A DNA stretch of 64,000 nucleotides from Thermococcus sp. P6 (GTDB lineage Archaea > Methanobacteriota_B > Thermococci > Thermococcales > Thermococcaceae): the NCBI RefSeq assembly GCF_002214525.1, contig NZ_CP015104.1, forward strand, positions 248,001 to 312,000. Direction: 5' to 3'. Of this stretch, positions 28,562 through 35,705 are shown piece by piece. Below the pieces are notes generated by a model, which was not told where the DNA came from, did no database searches, and saw only the letters and a program-made list of their open reading frames with translations. Each line of letters starts with the position of its first letter. Position 1 is the first letter of the stretch. Position numbers and translations under genes: made by a program.

Positions 28562-29875
28562 TCACGGCACTTGGATTCCAGCGTCGGTGAACAGCTGGAT
28601 CAGCTTGGGCTTGATCTCCTTGGTAACGCTCGCCGGGTCCTCGTTGTTGAGGACTATCCTTTCGAACGCCTGCTTGTAGTACTCCTTGAACTGCCCGCCC
28701 TTGCTTCCGAGGTTCGGTATCATAACCACCAGTGCATCGGAGGTGCTGGACTGTGCCGTCACGCCTTCGGCGAGAATCTTTAGCGGTCCCTCGGGTAAAG
28801 CTCCACTGGCTTCCTTAACGGTCGGGAAGAATCCAACCTTTTCGAGAACTTTGACCTGCGTTTCAGGCCTTGTGAGGTAGTCTATGAGCTTCCATGCCTC
28901 GTCTTTGTGGGGTGCTCCCTTTGGAATGGCCAGACCCGCGAGAACAACGATGAAGCCCCTTCCCTTCGGTCCCCTGGGAACGGGAACGACGACGAACTGG
29001 TCGGGCTTTGTCTCTATGGCGTTCTTAATTCTCGCCGTGTGATCCCACGCTATAAGGACCTCACCCTTCAGGAGGGAATCGGCCATGGCATCCCAGGTTG
29101 TGCTCGAGGGGTGCACGTAGGGCCAGAGGTCCTTTAGGTAGTTCCACATCTTCACAGCATCCGGGCTGTCGAACTCCTTTGCCTCGTATCCGGTGTAGGA
29201 CGGATAGATGTAGCCGTGGAGGAACCTGACGAAGAGTCCCTTGGGTCCGGCCGGGAAGCCGAGCTGGGGTCGTCCCGTTGCCTCTTTGAGGTTCTTTGCC
29301 CACTGGAGAAGGGCATCGTACGTCCACTTGTCGGTTCCCTTCATGACGTCCTCTTTCGTTAGCCCATCGGGAAGGTACTTGAAGGCATCCTTGTTGACCA
29401 CCATAACGTAGGTGGCGCTCATCCACGGGACGTAGACCTTCTTTCCGTTTATCTTGGAGTACTCCTCGAAGGTGCTTATGAAGGTTCTATTCTTGAGTTT
29501 GGGCATGTTACTTAGATCCTCGAGCCATCCCTTTGAGTTCATGTAATCCATACCACCGTGTAAATCGCCTATCACATCTATGGTGACCTTCCCGGTCTTC
29601 TCCTCACCCTCAAGCCTCGTAACCATGTCACTGTAGGATATGGGCACGAAGTTCACCTTTATTCCGGTCTCACTCGTAAAGTCCGGCAGAAGCTGGTCCT
29701 TAACAAAATTCTGCTCTTCCGGAGGGTTCAGCTGGGTCGAAAGCCAGTTGAGTGTTACCTCCGTCTTCGTGGTTTGCGTCGGACTCGATGTCGTTCCACC
29801 GCCACTTATGCATCCGCTGGCCGCTACACCGAAGAGCACCACGGCCACCAACAGAGCTCCAAACAGCTTCCTCAC
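28562..29875 (-). CDS. Extracellular sugar-binding lipoprotein of ABC importer
   Basis: A solute-binding protein of about 437 residues. It has a signal peptide ending in a lipobox (GVAASGC) followed by a Gly/Ser/Thr linker, then a family 1 carbohydrate-binding fold (VTLNWLSTQLNPPEEQNF, FTSETGIKVNFVP, LIAWDHTARIKN, AHKDEAWKLIDYLTRPE). The GTG at 29875 fits GGGGTGA upstream; ATG codons at 29881 and 29902 are alternatives. It is the first gene of a five-cistron operon. The TATA box is at 29922-29929 and a palindrome lies just upstream. The ligand is unknown. Confidence 0.92.
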   Translation of the reverse strand: MRKLFGALLVAVVLFGVAASGCISGGGTTSSPTQTTKTEVTLNWLSTQLNPPEEQNFVKDQLLPDFTSETGIKVNFVPISYSDMVTRLEGEEKTGKVTIDVIGDLHGGMDYMNSKGWLEDLSNMPKLKNRTFISTFEEYSKINGKKVYVPWMSATYVMVVNKDAFKYLPDGLTKEDVMKGTDKWTYDALLQWAKNLKEATGRPQLGFPAGPKGLFVRFLHGYIYPSYTGYEAKEFDSPDAVKMWNYLKDLWPYVHPSSTTWDAMADSLLKGEVLIAWDHTARIKNAIETKPDQFVVVPVPRGPKGRGFIVVLAGLAIPKGAPHKDEAWKLIDYLTRPETQVKVLEKVGFFPTVKEASGALPEGPLKILAEGVTAQSSTSDALVVMIPNLGSKGGQFKEYYKQAFERIVLNNEDPASVTKEIKPKLIQLFTDAGIQVP

Positions 29876-29921
29876 GAACATCACCCCATATAAGTACTTC
29901 ACGTAACCTATGTGGACTTTG

Positions 29922-29929
29922 GTATATAA
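29922..29929 (-). promoter_or_regulatory. TATA box of the sugar ABC importer operon
   Basis: CTTATATA on the minus strand within ATCTTATATACC, giving an expected transcript start near 29897, about 20 bases before the preferred GTG. Confidence 0.7.
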
Positions 29930-29942
29930 GATTTGTGCTTAA

Positions 29943-29959
29943 AACCACTTGAAGTGGTT
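29943..29959. promoter_or_regulatory. Perfect 17-bp palindrome, probable operator of the sugar importer
   Basis: AACCACTTGAAGTGGTT is a perfect inverted repeat of eight bases around one central base. It lies immediately upstream of the TATA/BRE of the importer operon. A variant of it occurs at 32050-32066. It is unlike the known Thermococcales glycolytic motif TATCAC-N5-GTGATA. By analogy with that system, a site upstream of TATA suggests activation. Confidence 0.7.
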
Positions 29960-29979
29960 GTATTAAAAAGTAAAAGTTA

Positions 29980-30993
29980 TCAGAGGTCGAGCTTTATCGC
30001 TTTCCCCAGCCTTGAGGACTCGTAGGCTGAAAGTATTATCGCGAGGTTCCTTCTGGCATCTTCACCGGTAACCGGTGGTTCCTCGTCCTTTAGGACGGCA
30101 TCGGTGAAGGAATTCACTATCCCCCTGATGTCCGGCCGGTCCCAGTATATCTTCTCAGCCCTCTCCTGATAGACTGTGAAGTCCGGATAGGCCGTTCTGA
30201 CGTCGAGGAAGCCCTCCCTACCAACGAGGTAGTACTTCATCTCCACACCGTAGGAGTACCCCCGTGGATTGCCCCAGCCTGCCGTTAGAACCGCCAGAAC
30301 ACCCCTTCTGAACTCGAGGATTGCCGTTCCGATGTCGTCCACCGGAAAACCGTACACCTTGGAACCTATGTCTGCATGGACTTTTTTTGGAAGGTCTCCG
30401 GTCAGCCAGAGCAGGGAGTCAACGCCGTGGGGTGCCGTGTCCATGAAGCCCCCGCCCCCGGACTTTTCCCTGTCCAGAAACCAGCTCATGTCAAGCCCTT
30501 CCAGAAATATCGGTGGCTTCACGTTTTCGGAAATCGCCTGTATGTACTCAAGAAGACCTATTTCACCGTTGTCTATCATCTCCTTGGCCTTTCTCAGGGG
30601 ACCCGTGAAGCGTGGATTGAAGGGTAGCATGAGCTTGACACCGGCCCTTCTCGCGGCCTTTATTATCTCGTCCGCGTCGTCGAGCGTTAGTGCAATTGGC
30701 TTCTCGAGGAGTATGTGCTTGCCTTCCTCCGCTGCCCTGATGGCTATTTCTTTGTGTCTGTAGGTTTCAACACCGATGTAAACCGCCTCCACCTTTTCGT
30801 TCTTCAGAAGGCCCTCGTAAGTCCTGTAAAACTTCGCCCCGTACTTCTTTGCCTCGGCCCTGGCAACGTCTGAATTCGAACCGTCTCCCGAGATGGCAAC
30901 GAGCTTCGTCCTCCTTCCACCGGCGATCATCGAGGCAAAGCGGAGGGCATGAGGATGGGCGTAGCTTATGATTCCGAAGTTGAGCTTCTTCAT
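29980..30993 (-). CDS. Gfo/Idh/MocA-family oxidoreductase (distal copy)
   Basis: A 337-residue NAD(P)-dependent dehydrogenase of the glucose-fructose oxidoreductase/inositol dehydrogenase family. The N-terminal Rossmann fold is at about 1-125, with the catalytic EKPIALTLDDAD motif (about 97). The C-terminal alpha/beta domain has the SGGGGFMDTAPHGVDSLLW segment with the likely catalytic histidine. It overlaps the second Gfo/Idh gene by 4 bases. The N-terminal nucleotide motif is unusual (GIISYAHPHALRF instead of GxGxxG), so cofactor binding may differ. The substrate is unknown. Confidence 0.88.
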   Translation of the reverse strand: MKKLNFGIISYAHPHALRFASMIAGGRRTKLVAISGDGSNSDVARAEAKKYGAKFYRTYEGLLKNEKVEAVYIGVETYRHKEIAIRAAEEGKHILLEKPIALTLDDADEIIKAARRAGVKLMLPFNPRFTGPLRKAKEMIDNGEIGLLEYIQAISENVKPPIFLEGLDMSWFLDREKSGGGGFMDTAPHGVDSLLWLTGDLPKKVHADIGSKVYGFPVDDIGTAILEFRRGVLAVLTAGWGNPRGYSYGVEMKYYLVGREGFLDVRTAYPDFTVYQERAEKIYWDRPDIRGIVNSFTDAVLKDEEPPVTGEDARRNLAIILSAYESSRLGKAIKLDL

Positions 30994-31997
30994 AACTCAA
31001 CCACCTCCCCCTTCCGGGCGCTCTCTCCTGCACTCTCCGCCATCCTCAGGGCGACGAGTGCATCCTCAGCGGTAACCACGGGCTCTTCCTTTTCCCTGAT
31101 GCAGTTGAAGAAGTGCCTCAGTTCCCGTTCAAAGGCCTCGGGAAACGTCGAAAGGAGCGGTGAGAACCGGGGCATCTCGAACTCCGCCTTGGCAACGCCG
31201 ACCATCGGAGTGTCCATGGGGGTGTAGCGTATCCTGCCGTTCTTGCCTATCACATCAACGTGATGGTAGAACACCCCGTAGCGACTGGGATAGGGATAGG
31301 CCCAGCTCACCTCCGCTATCCCGGTTTTGTCGCCCTCGAATCTTATCATCATGACGACGTGATCAAAGGTTCCGTTCGCCTTTGCCTCATTCTTTATCGC
31401 CTTTCCAACGGCGTAAACGCTCATCGGTTCGCTTTCAAAGAACCAGCGCAGGAAATCGGTAACGTGAACGCCGAGGTCGATGGTGACACCGCCGCTCTTG
31501 CTCTCATCCCAGTACCAGTAGTCCGATGGGAAGGGAAGGTTCTGGACCTCCGTCTTTCTGATGTGAACAGGCAGTACGTTGCGCTTCCTTATGATCTCCT
31601 TCATCTGAACCCAGCGCGGGTCAAAACGCCTCACGTGGCCGACGAAGAGATGGAGGCCTTCCTTCTCTGCGGTTCTTATCATCTTCTCGCCCTCTTCGGG
31701 GGTGCGGGCTATCGGTTTCTCCACTATCACGTGCTTTCCGGCTTTGAGGGCCGAAATGGTTAGCCCGGCGTGGGTGTAGGTTGGGGTCAGCACTTCGACC
31801 ACATCCAAGTCCATACCAAGGAACTCGTCGAGGTCCGTGAAGGCCTTTGCCCCAAACTCTCTGGCACCCTCCTCGGCCCTTGAGGGATCCACGTCCATGC
31901 AGGCTACAACCTCAACCCCCTCGATCTTCTTCAGTGCGTTTTTGTGGGCGAGGTTGAATATGTTTCCACAGCCTATCACTCCCACCTTCAGCCTCAC
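30990..31997 (-). CDS. Gfo/Idh/MocA-family oxidoreductase (proximal copy)
   Basis: A 335-residue paralogue with the standard Rossmann motif VGVIGCGNIF, the lysine motif EKPIARTPEEGEK (about 90) and the GGVTIDLGVHVTDFLRW segment carrying the catalytic histidine. The GTG at 31997 is preferred because GGTGA lies 5 bases before it; the frame itself opens at an ATG at 32015. It is first of a two-gene dehydrogenase operon transcribed divergently from the glycosyltransferase. Tandem Gfo/Idh genes often act in sequence, for example oxidation and later reduction of the same sugar. Confidence 0.88.
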   Translation of the reverse strand: MRLKVGVIGCGNIFNLAHKNALKKIEGVEVVACMDVDPSRAEEGAREFGAKAFTDLDEFLGMDLDVVEVLTPTYTHAGLTISALKAGKHVIVEKPIARTPEEGEKMIRTAEKEGLHLFVGHVRRFDPRWVQMKEIIRKRNVLPVHIRKTEVQNLPFPSDYWYWDESKSGGVTIDLGVHVTDFLRWFFESEPMSVYAVGKAIKNEAKANGTFDHVVMMIRFEGDKTGIAEVSWAYPYPSRYGVFYHHVDVIGKNGRIRYTPMDTPMVGVAKAEFEMPRFSPLLSTFPEAFERELRHFFNCIREKEEPVVTAEDALVALRMAESAGESARKGEVVEL

Positions 31998-32028
31998 GGG
32001 ATTCACCCGTTTCATTAAGGTCGAAAGG

Positions 32029-32036
32029 TATATAAC
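32029..32036. promoter_or_regulatory. Shared near-symmetric TATA element between divergent genes
   Basis: GTATATAA within AGGTATATAACC reads as a TATA box on both strands. Plus-strand spacing predicts a start near 32058, before the glycosyltransferase ATG at 32087. On the minus strand it predicts a start near 32005, just before the dehydrogenase GTG. Confidence 0.55.
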
Positions 32037-32049
32037 CTTTTTCAGGATA

Positions 32050-32066
32050 AACCACTTTGGATGGTT
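32050..32066. promoter_or_regulatory. Imperfect copy of the 17-bp palindrome, probable operator
   Basis: AACCACTTTGGATGGTT keeps the left half-site AACCACTT of the 29943 palindrome and a degenerate right half. It overlaps the expected transcript start of the glycosyltransferase gene, a position that suggests repression. It also sits behind the divergent dehydrogenase promoter. Confidence 0.6.
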
Positions 32067-32086
32067 GTAAGTTAGGAGGGAAAGGT

Positions 32087-33229
32087 ATGAGGGTGATCGT
32101 TGGAATTCCCAGCTACAACAACGCGGAAACCATTTCCTTCGTTGTGAAACAGGCCGCCGAAGGGCTGAAGAGGTACTTCGGTGGAGGGATGGTGGTCAAC
32201 GCCGACGGGGGAAGCAGGGACGGCACGAGGGAAGCGGTTCTAAAAACCAGAGTCCCCGAAGGGGTGGAAGTCCACAGCTTCGTTTACAGGTGGCCCATTC
32301 CCGGGAAGGGAAGTGCCATGAAGGAGCTCATGGAGTTTGCACGTGAGAGAGAAGCGGATGTCCTCGTTTTTGTTGACAGCGATTTGAGGAGCATAACCCC
32401 TGAATGGATATACAAGTTTGCCAGGCCGATTGAGGAGGGTTACGATTTTGTCGCCCCCTACTACATAAGGCACAAATACGATGGAACCATAACCAACAAC
32501 ATAGCCTACCCCATGACAGCTTCCCTCTACGGGAAGAACATAAGACAGCCGATAGGGGGCGATTTTGGGGTGAGTGCAGGGCTCTTCGAGGTGTATCTCG
32601 GAGACGAGGATGTATGGAAGACAAACGTAGCCCGGTTTGGGGTGGACATATTTTTGACAACAACGGCAATAGCCGAGGGTTTTAAAGTCACACAGGCCGC
32701 CCTTGGGATGAAGATACACGACCCCAAGGATCCCGCCGCCTCTCTGGGTCCGATGTTCAATCAGGTGGTTGGAACTCTGTTCATGCTCATGGAGAAATAC
32801 GAGGACAGGTGGAAGGACGTTAGAAAAATCGAAGAGGTTCCCCTGTGGGGGGAAGCCATGAAGGGGGAGCCGGAGCCTGTGAAAGTAACGGTGGAGCTGC
32901 TCAAAATAAGGGCAAAAGAGCTCTTCATGCAGAAAGAGCAGGTTTTAAAGAGGGCACTCTCAGAGGAAACCTTTGAGGGCATTAAAAAGGCTTTAAAGAC
33001 TTTTGACTTCGATGATATCCTCTGGAGCCACGTCCTCTACGACGGAGCGGTGGCGTATAAGAATAGAATCCTCGGGGAGGCGGAGCCACTCGTTCCACTC
33101 TACTTCGCAAAAACGGCCGATTTCGTTAGAAAAACGATGGACATGAGCACTCTCGAAGCCGAAAAACTGATAGAGGAGAGGGCAAAGGTCTTTCTCGAGG
33201 AGAAGGACTATCTTCTGGAGCGCTGGTAG
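32087..33229 (+). CDS. GT81-like glycosyltransferase (glucosyl(phospho)glycerate synthase-like)
   Basis: A 380-residue GT-A fold transferase. It starts IVGIPSYNNAETISFVV, has NADGGSRDGT (about 37), then GKGSAMKELM, the DxD-type metal motif VDSDL (about 94), and RQPIGGDFGVS followed by FGVDIFLTTTAIAEGF. This order matches glucosyl-3-phosphoglycerate synthases and glucosylglycerate synthases of family GT81, although the C-terminal ~130 residues are extra helical sequence I do not recognise. The ATG at 32087 follows GGAGGG. It converges on the PfkB gene with a short overlap. A glycerate-linked product would fit the nearby glycerate kinase, but this is inference. Confidence 0.78.
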   Translation: MRVIVGIPSYNNAETISFVVKQAAEGLKRYFGGGMVVNADGGSRDGTREAVLKTRVPEGVEVHSFVYRWPIPGKGSAMKELMEFAREREADVLVFVDSDLRSITPEWIYKFARPIEEGYDFVAPYYIRHKYDGTITNNIAYPMTASLYGKNIRQPIGGDFGVSAGLFEVYLGDEDVWKTNVARFGVDIFLTTTAIAEGFKVTQAALGMKIHDPKDPAASLGPMFNQVVGTLFMLMEKYEDRWKDVRKIEEVPLWGEAMKGEPEPVKVTVELLKIRAKELFMQKEQVLKRALSEETFEGIKKALKTFDFDDILWSHVLYDGAVAYKNRILGEAEPLVPLYFAKTADFVRKTMDMSTLEAEKLIEERAKVFLEEKDYLLERW

Positions 33230-34158
33230 ATTTCTTCCACCTCTTCCATTGACTTTATCTCCTCCAGTTTTGGAACGCTCCATGCCCCCCTCTTCAGGGT
33301 TGAGAGGGCCGCCACAAGGTTCGCGAAACGGCCCATTCTGTAAAGCTCCCCTTCATCGAGCTCAAAATTCCCCATTTTGCCCGTGTGATTGAGTGAAGCT
33401 AAAAGGGCAGCCATAAAGGCATCCCCAGCTCCGGTAGTGTCCACGGGCTCGACCCTGTAGGCCGGAACTTCAACTTTAATCCCCTCGTGGACCAGCTCGC
33501 TCCCCTTACCACCGCGCGTGATCGCGAGGAGCCTGAAGTCAAAATCCAGAACGTCAACCCCGTTCCTTTCGAGAAATTCGAGCTCCTCATCACCGATCTT
33601 AACTATATCGGCCAGCTCCAGTGCCCTCTCAATGTCCTTAAGCGGCTCCTCCCTTCCTCGCCAGAGGTCGGGCCTTACGTTAACGTCGTAGCTCAATGGA
33701 ATCTTCCCTTTAAGTTCCTTCAAAACCCGGAACAGCGTTGAACGGGACGGCTCCCGGGCGAAGAGCACGCTTCCAAAGTGAACGCCCTCTGCTTTCTCAA
33801 GGAGCGAAACGTCAACGTCCTCCGGTTTCAGGTTGAAGTAGGCAACGCCATCGTAGAGGATGAACTCGGGCTTTGCACCCATCAGCTGGACGAAGACAAC
33901 CCCGGTGTGCTTTTCCCCATCGACGGCAACATGGGATGTATCCACTCCCTCCCTGCGAAGTTCCTCGAGCAGAAAAGCCCCGAAGGGATCATCACCGACC
34001 TTGCTTATCAGAGCACTCCCCACACCCAGACGGGACAGCCCAACGAGAACGTTGGCGGGGGCGCCACCGGGATGCTTCTCGAAGCTCGCAACGCCCTTTA
34101 ACGGGCCCTCCTCCACGGCAATAAAATCGATGAGGACCTCACCTATCGCAAATATCAT
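33208..34158 (-). CDS. PfkB-family sugar kinase (fructokinase-like)
   Basis: A 316-residue ribokinase-family kinase. The N-terminal signature is HPGGAPANVLVGLSRLG (about 30), and the C-terminal catalytic signature is DTTGAGDAFMAALLA with the base aspartate (about 250). Sequence style is closest to fructokinases, but KDG and other ketose kinases share it. The ATG at 34158 with AGGGGTG upstream is chosen; the frame extends to 34245 through the divergent promoter. It is divergent from the isomerase gene, which fits an isomerase-kinase pair. Confidence 0.88.
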   Translation of the reverse strand: MIFAIGEVLIDFIAVEEGPLKGVASFEKHPGGAPANVLVGLSRLGVGSALISKVGDDPFGAFLLEELRREGVDTSHVAVDGEKHTGVVFVQLMGAKPEFILYDGVAYFNLKPEDVDVSLLEKAEGVHFGSVLFAREPSRSTLFRVLKELKGKIPLSYDVNVRPDLWRGREEPLKDIERALELADIVKIGDEELEFLERNGVDVLDFDFRLLAITRGGKGSELVHEGIKVEVPAYRVEPVDTTGAGDAFMAALLASLNHTGKMGNFELDEGELYRMGRFANLVAALSTLKRGAWSVPKLEEIKSMEEVEEIYQRSRR

Positions 34159-34226
34159 AGACACACCCCTACGTAGTTCAACGACAAGCGTTATATGCTT
34201 TTTTGAGTACCCTCTACGGTGATGGC

Positions 34227-35705
34227 ATGCTGGCTGTTGCAACATTCACGGATCCAAGAAAAACCTCCCTTTCCACGGAGAGAGAAAGGGCACTCCTTGT
34301 GAAGCATGGGGAACTGGTCGATGCCCTTGGAAAAGGGGGATTCGATGTTCTCGATGTTAACGAAAAGCTGGGCAAAGTGGAAAGCTTCCATAACGGGGGC
34401 AACTTCGGTATTGAGAGCAAGGATGAGGTCGTTGAGGCTTCGAAAATCATAAACTCAAAAGATGTGAGCGGCGTGATTATCGGTCTCTGGCACTGGACGG
34501 AGAGCAACCTCGTAACGCTCCTTGCAAAGGAGGTGAACAGGCCGTTGCTCCTCTACGCTGACGACGACATGTCATGGGCCGGAACGACGTGCATAACCTC
34601 CGTCGGTGCATCCCTCTGGGAAAGCGCCCTTAACCACCACGCGGTTCACCACACGAGGATTAAGGGGGATGTGGAAAAGGTCAAAGCGTGGGGGAGGGCT
34701 GCAGAGGCCGTTTCAAAGCTCTCAAGGAAGTCTATTCTCCTCTGGGGAGCACCGTACACCCTCGGAATGGAGCACCTCATGGATGATCTCCCGGGACTTA
34801 AAAGGATGGTCGGCGACTTCGTGATGGTCGATCAGTACGTTCTGGTGAGGAAAGCGGAGTGGATCCTCTCGGAGGAACCGGCACGCGTGGATGGGTTTTA
34901 CGACTGGCTGAAAGAGAAGACCGGTGTGAAGTTCGACGGTCGTATGCTGACGCCTGAAGTGCTTAGAAGGCAGATAGCCCTTTATCTGGCGGCGAAGGAT
35001 ATCTACGGGGAGTACGGGGATGTCTCGGCCGTCTCCATAAAATGCCAGCCGGAGCTGAGCGAGGTATACGGAACCACCGCATGTCTGATCCCTGCGTTCT
35101 TTCCCTTCAACCTCGACGCCGAAGGGAAGAAGGAGATAATCCCCGCGACGTGTGAGGGAGACGTTAAGGGCACCGTAAGTTCGGCCCTCCTCTTCTATTT
35201 AAGCGGAAAGCCACCCCTCTTCGGGGACATAAAGTACGTTAACGACGATCTCGTGCTCATAGCCAACTGCGGTGCATCTTCCCTCTACTACGCGAGGCTG
35301 AGCGAGAATCCCGAGGAAAATCTGGGAGCCACTTTAATTCAGGGACAGTGTCAGGGAAAGAGCGGGGGCGCGCTGACCTACAGAACCCCTCCCGCCCAGT
35401 TCACCGTGGCCCGGCTCGTGCGTCGTGCCGGGAAGTATTACCTGCTCTACTTCCTCGGTGAGGGGGTTGAGATAGGTGAAGGGATCGAGAGGGCTCTTAA
35501 GTGGGGCAAACAGTGGCCTCACACGGCCATAAGGAACCCCCTCGACGGAGAAACCTTCATCTCGGCTATGGGCTCCAACCACCTATCGCTGGTTCCCGGG
35601 GATTACAGGAAGGAACTGGAGTTCGTTGCGAGGCTCTGGGGAATAAGGGCCGTAAACCTCGGGGATGAAGGGGAGGTAAGGTCCTTCCTTGAGGGATATC
35701 CATGA
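34227..35705 (+). CDS. L-fucose/L-arabinose isomerase-family sugar isomerase
   Basis: A 492-residue aldose-ketose isomerase relative. The C-terminal half carries the family's metal-site pattern: the glutamate in KCQPELSEVYG (about 282), the aspartate in PATCEGDVKGTVSSALLFYL (about 316), and the histidine in GSNHLSLVPGD (about 458). The N-terminal half is a Rossmann-like substrate domain (VSGVIIGLWHWTESN). The ATG at 34227 is preceded by GGTGATG; the frame opens at a TTG at 34203. A TATA element GTTATATG lies near 34191. It overlaps the glycosidase gene by 4 bases. The exact sugar is unknown. Confidence 0.82.
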   Translation: MLAVATFTDPRKTSLSTERERALLVKHGELVDALGKGGFDVLDVNEKLGKVESFHNGGNFGIESKDEVVEASKIINSKDVSGVIIGLWHWTESNLVTLLAKEVNRPLLLYADDDMSWAGTTCITSVGASLWESALNHHAVHHTRIKGDVEKVKAWGRAAEAVSKLSRKSILLWGAPYTLGMEHLMDDLPGLKRMVGDFVMVDQYVLVRKAEWILSEEPARVDGFYDWLKEKTGVKFDGRMLTPEVLRRQIALYLAAKDIYGEYGDVSAVSIKCQPELSEVYGTTACLIPAFFPFNLDAEGKKEIIPATCEGDVKGTVSSALLFYLSGKPPLFGDIKYVNDDLVLIANCGASSLYYARLSENPEENLGATLIQGQCQGKSGGALTYRTPPAQFTVARLVRRAGKYYLLYFLGEGVEIGEGIERALKWGKQWPHTAIRNPLDGETFISAMGSNHLSLVPGDYRKELEFVARLWGIRAVNLGDEGEVRSFLEGYP

